From Callaeas wilsoni (Eukaryota > Chordata > Aves > Passeriformes > Callaeidae), in contig VWPU01003994.1 in NCBI GenBank assembly GCA_013398955.1, positions 612 to 64,611 on the forward strand: a DNA stretch of 64,000 bases, in the 5' to 3' direction. Made by a program: the position numbers and the translations under genes. Below are positions 12,001 to 38,541 of this stretch, piece by piece (the first letter of the stretch is position 1; the number at the start of each line of letters is the position of its first letter). The notes under the pieces are model-generated. The model saw nothing but the letters and a program-made list of their open reading frames with translations. It was not told the origin of the DNA and did not search any database.

Positions 12001-15000
12001 GTGCACTTGGAAAGCCTTTCCCTCCACACTGATGGCCAGTCAGCTGCCCAGCTGGCCCGCACACAAAAGCTGGCGTTGTTGAAACTCACAGCCTTAATGG
12101 ACAGATATTCCCCTTCCAGTAAGCAGGGCTGGAACTGGTAAGTTGTCTGATATTAAAGCAACATGTGCTGGAAAGAGAGGAGTTGATGTAAACGTGTGAA
12201 TTTCCTTGTCTGCCTACATGGTGCATGTTCAAGATGAAGAATTTCGTCCTGTTAAATTGCCAGCAGCTTCATGGTTATTTCCATGGCTCCAGGATTTCCT
12301 CTGCTGTGGGCTGTACTTTGGCCCCTCACTGGTGGTCGTGCTGTTACTGATTTTAAGGCCACATCATAGTTTCCCTTTAAATTTGCCTAATTGCAGGGCC
12401 TTATCAGAGGGCCTTTGCAGGGATTGTGGGACCTGAGGTGAGAGTTGGCTGAACTGAGAATCCAGCCCTTCAGCACTGAGTGTCTGTTTGAACTAAACCA
12501 GTGACAAATTCAGACACTCAGAGGACTTACGTACATCAGTCAGCATTTTGTGATAGGGAGCTGGTGCTTGAATATAGAAAGAATGGAAAAACCCTGGAGT
12601 GCCGTAAAGAGATGGAATGTATTTCCCATGAGGCTGCTTTATTGAAGTTAATTTCAGCAATGAAATGAGGAAGTCATCCCTGTAATTGCCTTTGCTGATT
12701 TTCTCTCCCTCCTGATGCTGTGTGTACAGGTATGTGGCAGAATTTGGGGTTGTGACAAGGTACAGCTCAGCCCTTTCTGATGAGTGTAAAGCAGCAGGTG
12801 GAATGTGCTGGACAGCTGGTAAGCTGCATGTACTGGTTTTTGTTTTCAGGACCATACCAAAGTTCATTAAAAAACCAAAAGCCTCAGACTACAAGGACAA
12901 AAATGTGTTTGGGGTTCCCTTACTTCTGAATGTGCAGCGAACAAGCCACCCCCTGCCCAATGGCATCCTGCAGGCCCTGGAGTATCTGAGAAGCCACTTT
13001 CTTGACCAGGTATGAGCTCGAGGCAGCCCAGAGCAGTTCTGGGCCATTAACAGATCTGCTCTAGGGAACCAGACTCTGTTTCAGACTTTTGTGAAGGACT
13101 TTCTTGCCCCCTGAGGCTCTGAATAGGCAGAAGGGTGTAGATCTGAGCAGGCAGCCTGCGAGGAAATAGCAGTGCTGGTTCCCTCTGGGAATACCTTTAG
13201 CCCTGTACTGTTTTTGTGCCTTCCCTCACTGAAACCCTCTGCAGTCGGGTCTCTTGGTGCAGGCAGTCAGGCTGTCTTTGCCTGGGGAGGTGTCATGTCT
13301 CTGCTCCCTAAGGAGGCAAATCTGCCAGACAGCGTCATTGTTCCCTCTGCTCTGTGGCTGCTGGTAGTGCCAGAGCTAATGTGAAAATTAATCTTGTTTC
13401 AGCTGAAATGCACCACTAAGCAGAGAGAAAATATTACAGCAGTGCCTGTAACAACTTTTTCTGGAGCTCAGCTCTGTATTTATCCCCTAAGTGGAGATGG
13501 CAGTGGACGCGTGTGCTGCATATGGTATTTCTGTAGCATGGCTGCAGAAATGAAGACCTTGTGACATGAGACATATTAGTTAAAGAGAAGACTTTTTTTC
13601 CTGTGCTTTACCATTGTCTAGGTGTGTAATATCACGCCAAAGTGCAAAAGTGCGTGAGTTCTGTGAAGTGTTTTTTCATTTTGAGATTATGGTATCCATT
13701 TAGTTCGTATAAATAAACCAAAGAGTGTAAATACCATCTCAGTAGAACAGAGTAAAACTGTCACTAGAAACTTTGGTGAGGTCGAGCTCTCCTAAATCTC
13801 GCTTTTGTCTGAAACTCAGTTGACAATCATATTAAAAAGAAAATCAAAATTTCCCTCAAAATGGCATCTGCCCTTTAGCAGCCTGTGGAAGGATTAGATG
13901 TATCAGATGTATCAGATGTTACAAGGAGCCTTGTGAATCTCAGGGCCAGTTTGTGTGAGCCAGCACTCGATGTATGTGTGTGTTTGGTGGACACACATTG
14001 GTGAATTTGAAACTTAGAGTTGCCATGTGTAAACACAGCCTGCCCAAGAAAACGGACATAAGTCAATGGGGGTGATTTTAAAAGGCAAAATGAGTACTTC
14101 TGCATTAAAAAACAAGCAAACATGAAAATTGGTCACTGCTGATTCTGTGGGCATCAGGCATGGTTTGCCTTGGAGAAATGTCCAATGCGGCTTCTAATGA
14201 TACAAAAGTATTTTGGTGTTCAATCCCACTGCCATAGGATATTTGCTATTACAAGGCAGGTGAAAGATCACTTATTTGTCAGAAATTTGGTTCTTGATGA
14301 CTCTTCTATATGTCTCTAATAGTTTCTTTTACTCACAGGTTGGCCTGTTCCGAAAATCCGGTGTTAAATCCAGGATTCTGTCTTTAAGAGAAATGAATGA
14401 GAGCAACCCAAACAATGTCTGTTACGAAGGGCAGTCAGCATTTGACGTGGCAGATATGGTGAAGCAGTATTTCCGAGACCTTCCTGAGCCTATATTTACC
14501 AGCAGGCTCTGTGAATCCTTCCTCCACATCTACCAATGTAGGTACCAAAAGCTATCATTTTCCAATGCCTTGGATCTCTCAATATTCAGCTGTACAAGGC
14601 AGTGGCCAGACTAGGACTAGTGCCACGTCCCCCTGTAGTCAGAGGAGACAAGTCAGGCAGGACATTTCTGACGAGTTCGTTGTGGCTCTGGACTTGCGAG
14701 CTTCCCGTATGCATCCTACAAACCAGCTTATCTCTTCCTTGAAGGATGAGTGTAATGAAATGCTGCAGCAGCCCCCTTAAACTGTGTTTTTAAACAGTCA
14801 TTTCCTTATGCAAAATTAAGAAATAACCTGGTCCCCTTGTTCATGGCGTGGCGTAGCTCCTTGAGCGAGAAGGCCTGATGTATTAATGACATTTCTTTAT
14901 GAAGGTGCCCAAGAACAGCTGCTGTGGAACAGCTGGGAAATGCCAGCAGCTTTCTGCCTGTGCTCGCACTCTTACTGTCCTTGAGACTCAACCCAAAAAC

Positions 15001-18000
15001 CAAGGAAAGCTGAAATATTGCATTTAATACAGTTTAAACAGGTTCTGTATTCAGTACTTTGCCCTCAAGGAATTCACTTTCAAAAAGCAGATGGTTTGGT
15101 GAAGGAAGGGCTAATAATGTTGTTGAAGTAGGGCTTATAATGTTGTTGGGACAGACAAGTTTCTTCTGCTTTTGAGAAAAGGTTTTGAAAGACAAAGCGT
15201 GAGCTTTCTGAGAGGACTGGTTTTGCAGCCTAACCTGTGTGACTTTTACTGTCATAAGTCAATGAGCAGCTGCTGTCTTGTGTATGATGTGGGTTCATGA
15301 CAGTTCTGTTGGGTTTTATTTCGTCACCTGTCAGGGTTTTCAATTTTTTTCTGAAAATGATTTATTTGTTTGAAGTAGGTTTTCTTTTTGCATTCACAAA
15401 TCCGCCTTTGCAAGGAGGTCTACAATTCCCATGTCCAAAGGATGTATAACTGTTTTCCTCCAATTATTGTAATCTGGCCACTGTCTACCTCCTGTCTCTT
15501 GTTTTGGGAGAGAAACAGCAAATGCCCAAATTCTACTCACCTCACTCACCCGTTTTCTGCCAGATGTGACTGGAGCAAGTGCACAGATTAAATTACTCTT
15601 TTGGAGATAAGAACTGTGCTGCTTTCACCAAGAAGCGTGTTTTGTGTGTTCTATGTATGCGCTTTGACCTGAAGGGAGGGAGAAGTGATCTTCTGCCCTT
15701 TGCAGGGGTGTTAATTGGAGAAATCCTTGTGCTGGGGATGCGTGGCAGGATGAACCAGACCCACTCTGCTGCAGGAGCTGTTTGGGCAGACAGTCTCACT
15801 GGGGGTTAGTGTGAATTAAATTCTGTTGGCAAAACACTGGTCTCTGAATTGAGTTATCTGAGAGCATCTGTTCTCTTCATGCTTGAAGCTGAAAGGAAAA
15901 GAGTAGAGCAGCTACCTGCTCCAAAGTATCACTGCAGAGTAATATTTTATGGGGAGACAGGCCCTTGTTTGGATTGTAACTCAGTTCAGGATAAGTTCAT
16001 TAGCATGATGTTCAAGATAAATTGCAAGTCTGGCAGCAGCATCCCTGGGTGTGAACACGCACTTGACTGGCAGTAGGAGAAATGGTTCATATTTGATGGG
16101 ATAATGGCCTTTCCTTGTCTGCTGTGAGCTCGGGACAAGGAAATGGATGGACCTACAAGCTCAGCGTGCTGCTTGGGATCCTGCTGATGGATGCTCCTTC
16201 TGCAAGTCACGTGTGATTTCCGTCATTGTGTCTGTTTTCAGACGTGCCGAAGGACCAGCAGTTTCAGGCTGTCCAGGCTGCTATTCTCCTTCTCCCAAAG
16301 GAAAACCGAGAAGCTTTGAAAATCCTCCTGTTCTTCCTGCGAGATGTGGTGGCTTTTGTTGAGGAAAACCAGATGACCCCAACCAACATCGCTGTCTGCC
16401 TTGCGCCTTCTTTGTTTCACCTCAACACCCTGAGGCGGGACAGTTCCTCCTCAGCCAGGTATTGGCATCTTGATGCTGGCACTGCTGCTGTCCACAGTGT
16501 TCCTTGCTGGAGCAATGCTTTCTGTAGCTGGCCTAGGCTCAGTGTCTGATTTGGGGGGGAAATAGACTGTGTGTGCCTTGGGGTTTGCCTTGAATCTGGC
16601 TGCTCAGGTGCAGCAGGAGCTGCCTGCAGTGCATGGAGCGATGTGGCCGCTCAGAGGGCAGTGGTAAGGCCCCATTGCCATGTTCCTGCCCAGCCTGTGT
16701 GTGTCCCTCACCATTGCCATGCTCCTGCCCAGCCTGTGTGTGTCCCTCACCATTGCCATGCTCCTGCCCAGCCTGTGTGTGTCCCTCACCGTTGCCATGC
16801 TCCTGACCAGCCTGTGTGTGTCCCTCACCACTGCTGCACTCCCCTGGTTGCCCAGGAGCCCAGCATGTGGCCCACTGCTTGCATTAAAGTGGTGCTGGCC
16901 ATTGGAAATGTGCTCCTGCACTGGCAACCTGAGCCCAGGTGCGGCCTTAAGGCCCTGCAGATACCTGGCAGATTGAAGCAGCTCCTGGCACTGGTTCTGC
17001 TGGGTGATAAGGGGATCGTTCCTGCCAAATTGAGCCACAGGGATTCTGTAAATTTATCTTAATAAGTAAAAGTATCTGGATTGCATAACATCCCCTGTTT
17101 GTACGTGCAGGGAGGAAGGTGCCCTTGGGCCAAAGTAGACAAATAATCTCTGAGAGCATTCATGCCTTATCTGGCCTCCTGAGGCAGGGCTTTTTGCTCT
17201 GCTCGTGCTCCTGGGCTGTGGGCAGATGGATCAGGGCAGGAGAGCACAGCTGGCTGTGGGGGAAACATTGTGCTCCTGACAGCGTAGTGAGCTGAACACC
17301 TCGCTTGGGGATCTACAGGGGAGGACTAGTCCCAAAGCAGAAGCTGTCAGATGTGCTGCTGGCATCTTTCAGGCTCTGCATAGCACAGGGGAAGGGAAAG
17401 AAAACACAAAGGATTTTCTTTTGAATGTCACAAAACATCAGAAAATGCCTCAGGCATCTGTGTGCTGAGCTGGCACACGGCAAGGGAGCCACGGGGCCAC
17501 TGCGAGGGCACCTGGGGATGCAACGGAGCGGCAGCAGCAGCAGGTCCTGCTGGATTGCTGTGCTGTTTGAGCTCCTAGGAGCTACACTCTGGGAGTTGTT
17601 CCTCTTTGCTTTACATCAACACTGCTCTGAAATGTTAGGACCAAAGATAGCAATGGAGTTTTCTCTTTGTTGTCAGTGTTTAGAAGCCAGGGTGCTTTGA
17701 AGCTTTAGCTCTGCTGTAACTGTGCATTAATGCCTTGGTGCAGGGTTCCCACTTCAAAGGGTACAAGCTGACAGGTCTGACTCTGAGGAGCAGCACTGAG
17801 GACTATTATCTTCCACTCAATTTTCAAGCCATTTGGCAGGAATGCACATAGATAAAAGTTTCAGAAGCCAGGACTAATGATGTAATACCACAAGCATGAA
17901 TTAAGAGGGGACTGTTTTTGAAATGCATTGGGTGTGGTTTGGGCCAAAGGATTTAAAAGGTTCTACATGGGCTTTGGAGGTATCAAAGGAGCTTGATATT

Positions 18001-18407
18001 GAAGGTTACACACAAATAAGTTTGGGGTCGTTGTTGTCCTTGGCCAAGTGTATGATGATGTGTTTGGGGAATAAATTCCTTGACTTGCCTTTCTTTTGTG
18101 TCCATTACTACTGGTCAGTGGTGCCCTGGACACTTTTGGGATGTGCTGCGAGGGAATTCTCCCTGTGGACCTTCAGCAGTCACATTTCCTGAGCCCTGCG
18201 TGGCACCTGCAGGTCCTTCAGTGCAGCGTGTTTCATGTGTGGTTCCCAGCAGTTTGCTCACTCAGCCTTCCTTTCACCGTCCCCTTTCCTAGATCCAGTC
18301 AGAGGAAGTGCAGCTTGGGGAAGCCAGACCAGAGGGAGCTGAACGAGAACCTGGCAGCAACGCAGGGCTTGGCCCACATGATAATGGAGTGCAACAGGCT
18401 CTTCCAG
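5984..18407 (+). CDS. DLC-family RhoGAP, DLC1-like; SAM plus RhoGAP, START not found (nine exons seen)
   Basis: Exons: 5984-6055, 7534-7615, 8987-9050, 10261-11606, 11877-12137, 12850-13009, 14339-14537, 16242-16458 and 18293-18407. All are in phase, about 838 codons in total. Order of parts: a SAM domain (first three exons, with ACDWLRAAGFPQYAQLFE), a serine-rich middle exon, and a RhoGAP domain (last four exons). In the RhoGAP the arginine finger is in GLFRKSGVKSR and the conserved asparagine is in TPTNIAVCLAPSLFHLN. The family activates GTP hydrolysis by RhoA-type GTPases at focal adhesions and restrains actin contractility. The closest relative by eye is DLC1 (RKRSDDS..DEPCAIS, HKPGTFP, VNWRTGSFHG, QWTEKFSD), but differences run throughout the SAM and GAP parts. 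The locus next to RARS1 is not that of DLC1, STARD13 or STARD8 in human. The last exon has a perfect donor (CAG|GTACGT), so more exons are expected. Start codon and C-terminus are not identified. I am sure of the family and unsure of the exact paralogue. Confidence 0.88.
7534..7615 (+). CDS. DLC-like exon: SAM domain, second part
   Basis: It lies between TTTGTTCACAG and CAG|GTAAAC and encodes DMQFPIDVKTVRRDHEFLDG and the following DAIESLF. This aligns with the FPIDI..V...HDFLD.DAIE segment of DLC1. Confidence 0.87.
8987..9050 (+). CDS. DLC-like exon: SAM domain end (RRLNTLNKYASMKVEIS)
   Basis: Acceptor ACCATAG and donor CGG|GTATGT. The encoded RRLNTLNKYASMKVEISRDR is near identical to the same position of DLC1 and STARD13. 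Confidence 0.88.
10261..11606 (+). CDS. DLC-like large exon: serine-rich adaptor region with talin-binding-like helix
   Basis: The acceptor is a long pyrimidine tract ending CTTCTAAG at 10,260. The exon starts SDDSEDDEPCAISDRW as in DLC1. Family landmarks follow in order: HKPGTFP (11,092-11,112), VNWRTGSFHG (from 11,158), RLSVYDNMP (from 11,263) and the amphipathic stretch ELNSVIADVNGLKKLVDQW with following TEKF (11,347-11,415), which corresponds to the DLC1 segment known to bind talin. The donor chosen is AACAG|GTCAGC at 11,606. It is the only phase-compatible donor I found for the 11,877 acceptor. Reading through it reaches a stop at 11,656-11,658, so an intron-retained short form is possible. 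Confidence 0.82.
11877..12137 (+). CDS. DLC-like exon: linker before RhoGAP
   Basis: The 3' part is secure: GQSAAQLARTQKLALLKLTA then LMDRYSPSSKQGWNW matches DLC-family QSAAQLNLLQK.SLL.LTA, and the donor is CTG|GTAAGT. The 5' boundary (AACTGCAG|GTCATT) was chosen by phase. Alternatives at 11,905 and 11,911 are out of phase with the preceding donor. The family's RRDSGVGASLTR motif is replaced here by NRDGGNG and a short insertion before LSRR. Confidence 0.75.
12850..13009 (+). CDS. DLC-like exon: RhoGAP domain start
   Basis: Acceptor GTTTTCAG, donor CCAG|GTATGA. It encodes IPKFIKKPKASDYKDKNVFG, then VPLLLNVQRTSHPLP, ending LRSHFLDQ. This matches the beginning of the DLC-family GAP domain, which usually reads VQRTGQPLPQSI. 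Confidence 0.88.
14339..14537 (+). CDS. DLC-like exon: RhoGAP core with arginine finger
   Basis: Begins VGLFRKSGVKSRI. The arginine at 14,351-14,353 is the family's catalytic finger. It continues NVCYEGQSAFDVADMVKQYF and RDLPEPIFTSRL. The donor CAAT|GTAGGT splits the Tyr codon that the next exon completes. Confidence 0.9.
16242..16458 (+). CDS. DLC-like exon: RhoGAP core with catalytic asparagine
   Basis: Acceptor CTGTTTTCAG. Encodes VPKDQQFQAVQAAILLLPKE and ENQMTPTNIAVCLAPSLFHL. The Asn of TNIAVCLAP (16,385-16,387) is the conserved GAP residue. Donor CCAG|GTATTG. Confidence 0.9.
16672..16840 (+). repeat. 39-bp minisatellite, four copies plus a partial one
   Basis: The unit begins ccattgccatgctcctgccc and ends gtgtgtgtccctca. 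Units lie at 16,672-16,710, 16,711-16,749, 16,750-16,788 and 16,789-16,827, with a degenerate fifth. They differ by one or two bases. The array is in the DLC-like intron between the last two GAP exons. Because the period is 13 codons it stays open in frame on both strands, which produces spurious long reading frames. Confidence 0.93.
18293..18407 (+). CDS. DLC-like exon: RhoGAP domain end
   Basis: Acceptor CCTTTCCTAG. Encodes QRKCSLGKPDQRELNENLAA then TQGLAHMIMECNRLFQ, near identical to DLC1. The donor CAG|GTACGT is optimal, so splicing onward is expected. Read-through would add about 74 unrelated residues before a stop at 18,627-18,629. No downstream exon could be recognised with confidence. 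Confidence 0.88.
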
Positions 18408-18824
18408 GTACGTCACTCATTGTCACCAAGCAGAAGCTCTGGGCAGCCCGGGGTGGGTGGCCAGCTTGGAGCAGCAGCTGGCCTCTTGCCCCGCAGAGGT
18501 CCCTGCCAGCCCAGCTGCTGCTCTGAGCCTGTGACAGATGGGAGTCCCGCTGATGCCACCAGAGAAAATGAGTGTCATTGCGAGCACTCCTCCATTCCCC
18601 TCTCCATCCCCAGCGCTGATGGGGTTTGACTCCATGGGCTTAGGGCCAGCTTAGAGAGCACCTGGGGGCAGTGGCTGCCATGTGCCTGGGCAGGGAGGCC
18701 CTGGCCATCCCTGCTGGACAGTGTGTTGAAGTTTCGCTGCTGGGGCCTGGCCAGAGCAACAGCCATGCCTGTGCCTGGCCACTGACCCCAGTAATCTGAA
18801 CCTGGACCTTGGCCCACAGACTGA

Positions 18825-19035
18825 CTTCCCAGCTTGACCACGGCCTTTGCCCGTCATTATGGACTTGCCTAGTGATCCTTAGACTGTGGCTGACCCTGGT
18901 TGCTGTCCCTGGACCTGATCCTGACCTCCCTTGCTGACTCACCTTCCTGGCTCTACCTCGGACCTCATCGCCGTGGATGTGTCTGATGATCTTTACTCTT
19001 GGCTGACCCTGGCTGCCATCTCTGGCCCAGCTCTG
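18825..19035. repeat. Diverged tandem duplication, unit about 113 bp
   Basis: Two adjacent blocks share a series of landmarks in order: 'cttcc..gct..acc.cgg', a 'tgatc.tta' segment, and 'ggctgaccctgg' followed by 'tgcc/tgtc..ctgg'. The first block runs about 18,825-18,912 and the second about 18,940-19,030. Similarity is moderate and boundaries are approximate. Confidence 0.5.
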
Positions 19036-20271
19036 GCACTGTGGGACAGGGCAGCCACCCTGCCAGCCCTGTTGTCTGACACCTGGCCCCTTTCCCTCAG
19101 GTGTGCTGTCCACACTCCTACAGTCAGCTCAGACCTTCTCATGCTCTGCTCCAGCTCCTCGTCTGGGCAGGGGCCGCTGTCACATGGCTCCCCTGCACTG
19201 ACACATGGCCCTGCCCCAGGGCTTGCCCAGCACTGATTCCACAACCAGTGCCTGGCTTCTGAGTGACACCCCACCCCGGGACAGCTGGGGTTCCCAGGAG
19301 TCTGATCCCTGCATGGCATCAGTCTCCAGCCTGAACAGGGCTCCTAAGTGCCCTCCTCCGCCCCCAGCCCAACCACAGGTCCCCGTTTCCCCAGCAGTGG
19401 CCTGAACCCCTCTGCCCAGCTCTGGGGCCCCTTGGGGTGCCCTGACAGCGCTGCTGGCCCTGTACCCTCTGGTCAGCCCTGGCAGCATGGAAGCCGGCCC
19501 TGCTCCTGGCTGCGTGGCCCCATGGAATAGCCCCATGGGGACTCTGAACTACCCTTTCACACATGGACATTCCACACACCCCTGCTATGACCATTTCTGA
19601 TTCCAGCCCTGAGCTGTGGGGCTGCCCCTCACCCCGGGGTGCTGGGGTCCTGCTGGTGTGACCCCCACCCTGCCAGGGTAGGCATTTGAGACTCAGGGAT
19701 TGCCTGGAGAGGGCTGTCCCCCTTCTGCTGGAGGCCACAGCTGGGTGTGGCAGCCTCTGCCGAGCACGTGCCTGGAGGAACACCGGGGTCCACTGCTCTG
19801 GACCCAGACCTGGACTGGTCACTGTGGCCACCACTGGACCGCGGCTGACGCTGCTTCCGCCGCTGAAGCTGAGCAGGACTCGGCTCGTCACCACTGGCAC
19901 CCCCAGCCTGCCCGGCGTGGCCCCAGGTAGGGCGGGATGGGGCCCTGGCTGGCGAGGCACTGCCCAGCCCTGCCCCAGCCCCGGGAGCGGGGAGAGCATG
20001 GCCACGGCACGGCGTGGGTGCAGGTGGGGACAGGGGGCACAGCACACGGCCTGGGCAGCTGGTGACGTGACGTGGCTGTCACGCTGCTGTCACCGTGGCA
20101 CCAGCGCCAGGCCTGGTGGGTTCGTGGGCACTGCTCAGCCACCAGGAGAGTGCGTTGGCACAGCTCTGCACTTGGGGAAGTGCCAGTTGGTGCCCACCAC
20201 ATGAGGTGCTGGACGCTGACCAGCTGTGAGAGCTGAGCCCTCCGCAGCTCTGTGTACCTGATAACAGAGCT

Positions 20272-20325
20272 CTGTATGTATATATACAGATAGATACATA
20301 TGTACATATATACACACGCATGCGT
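20272..20325. repeat. TA/CA-rich simple repeat
   Basis: An alternating purine-pyrimidine run of tgtatgtatatatacag and catatgtacatatatacac type, ending in a cacgcatgcg stretch. It is low-complexity sequence with no gene. Confidence 0.75.
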
Positions 20326-20675
20326 TTGTCAGTGAGCACCTGCATCAATGCAACACCTACTCTCCAGGGGTAGCACAGCTGCATTTCTGTGCTGCTTTAG
20401 GACTCTGGAAGTTTTTTTAGGAGGCTCACAGCAGAGCCTGCAACAAACCCCAAGGCAAAGGCAGGAGCTGTGGCTCCTTGTAGTTGCCCAAGATTGATGT
20501 GCACCACACAAAGAGGTTTGCCAACTCCGCAGGGATTCAAAACACTGCTGCTGAGGGGAAAGGCATTTCCCTTGTGTTTTCCTCAGAGGGAATGTAGTTT
20601 AACTGATCTGCTCCTCCCCTGGGCTTCCTGCTCCTCCAGGTAAAACTGCTGCCTGCCTCCCTGCACCATCAGAGA

Positions 20676-20790
20676 TGACATCAAAGGCTGGGTGACCTGC
20701 TCATACCTGGCATGTAAGGTAAAATGCATGGAGGGAGTATGGATCAGAGTATGGTTGGCTCTGGGAGTGTGGGTGGCTGGAGAGTTTCCT
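20676..20790 (+). pseudogene. Possible degenerate START-domain remnant of the DLC-like gene
   Basis: One plus-strand frame reads IRDDIKGWVTCSYLACK, and shortly after EGVWIRVW. DLC-family START domains begin with KFKGWV (STARD13: GWVTCS as I recall it), followed after about 15 residues by KKV..G.PL(R/K)LW. The KGWVTCS heptamer and the spacing to R-V-W are suggestive, and strand and position fit the missing C-terminus. Downstream START motifs are absent, and the frame has a stop just upstream. Chance similarity cannot be excluded. Confidence 0.28.
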
Positions 20791-21004
20791 GGAGGTACCT
20801 TTGGGTGTTTTGAGTTCATGGGCTTTGGTCCCTGCACTGAGAATTGCTCTGAGCTGTGCTCACAGCCACTCGTCTGCCTCTCTACCTGCAGCTGCTGAAG
20901 CCACACTCCTTTTCTCTCGTTTTCCCTCCCCCTCTACTTTTCTTTTTTTGCCCTTACCACAACCCCACTCCAACAGACACAGACAACTCCAGTTGTTTAG
21001 TCCC

Positions 21005-21010
21005 TTTATT
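21005..21010 (-). promoter_or_regulatory. RARS1 polyadenylation signal (AATAAA)
   Basis: TTTATT on the plus strand is AATAAA on the RARS1 strand, only about 20 bases past the stop codon. If used, the 3' UTR would be around 45 bases, unusually short. No other AATAAA is as well placed within the next few hundred bases. Confidence 0.65.
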
Positions 21011-21029
21011 GTCATTCCACAGGGAACCG

Positions 21030-37901
<16,872 letters not shown>

Positions 37902-38070
37902 CCTCGGGCGGCCGGAACCGGGACTGGCGCCGCGGGAAGCGGAAGGCGGCCGGAACGGCGCGGCCGCGGCGGCAGCGCCCCCGGGCGGCGGGGAGGACCC
38001 CGGCGGGACGGCGGGAGCGCTCCGGCCGGGAATGCTGCCCTGGGAACGGCGGCTACGGACACCTGCAGCG

Positions 38071-38146
38071 TGAGGGGAAAAGGGACGGGAACAGGGAAAG
38101 GGAAAGGAGAAGGGAGAGGAGAAGGGAAGGGAAGAGGGAAGGGCAC
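38071..38146. repeat. Polypurine (GA) tract
   Basis: About 75 bases almost free of pyrimidines on the plus strand, built from gggaaa, ggagaa and gggaag runs. It lies some 170-245 bp upstream of the RARS1 start codon. Confidence 0.85.
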
Positions 38147-38265
38147 CCCCGCACCCTCCCGAACCCCCTCATTCCGTGTCACCACCCAGCACTTTGAAAC
38201 GTGTCCTAGCCCCAGCAAGTGGGTACAAAATGGGCACAGGGAATGTTCAGGCAGGGAGGAAAACC

Positions 38266-38541
38266 AGCAAGCGACAGGACTCAAGGGAACGGCTGGAGCT
38301 GTGCCAGGGGAGGCTTGGGTTGGATATCAGGGAAAGGCTCTTCCCCCAGAGGTGCTGGGCACTGCCCAGGCTCCCCAGGGCATGGGCACGGCCCCCAGGC
38401 TGCCAGAGCTCCAGGAGCGCTTGGACAGCGCTGCCAGGGATGCACGGGGTGGGAGTGTTGGGGGGTCTGTGCAGGGCCAGGAGCCGGACTGGATGATCCT
38501 TGTGTGTCCCTTCCAGCCTGCGATATTCCATGATTATATGA
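38266..38541 (+). mobile_element. CR1 LINE 3' end, plus orientation, GC-rich copy
   Basis: Shows 'gctgtgccaggggaggct', 'tgggttggatatcaggga', 'gactggatgatccttgtg' and 'tgtcccttccagcctgcg', ending 'attccatgattatatg'. This is a second CR1 copy, between RARS1 and WWC1. Confidence 0.85.

Larger units (their letters stand above)
18408..21029. other. GC-rich repeat-bearing gap between the DLC-like gene and RARS1
   Basis: In the DLC family about 250 further residues, mostly the lipid-binding START domain, follow the last exon seen at 18,407. No intact reading frame with the START hallmarks (such as SMAPHP.RD or the WY.K.FGHLC segment) is present here on either strand. The region holds diverged tandem copies of about 113 bp (18,825-19,035), GC-rich sequence full of chance open frames (19,200-20,250), a TATA/CACA-type simple repeat (20,272-20,325) and the short RARS1 3' end. 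No plus-strand AATAAA stood out. Confidence 0.65.

Noticed and set aside
16571..17062. 163-codon frame with Pro-His-Val repeats
   Set aside because: It is the 39-bp minisatellite, within an intron of the DLC-like gene. The opposite strand is open for the same reason.
5984..18407. Calling the RhoGAP gene DLC1 itself
   Set aside because: SAM and GAP segments differ from DLC1 at many positions that DLC1 keeps from fish to human, as far as I know, and RARS1/WWC1 are not neighbours of DLC1. Left as DLC1-like.
19319..20047. Minus-strand open frame of 242 codons in the gap before RARS1
   Set aside because: GC-rich sequence with overlapping open frames on both strands, no recognisable domain and no splice context.
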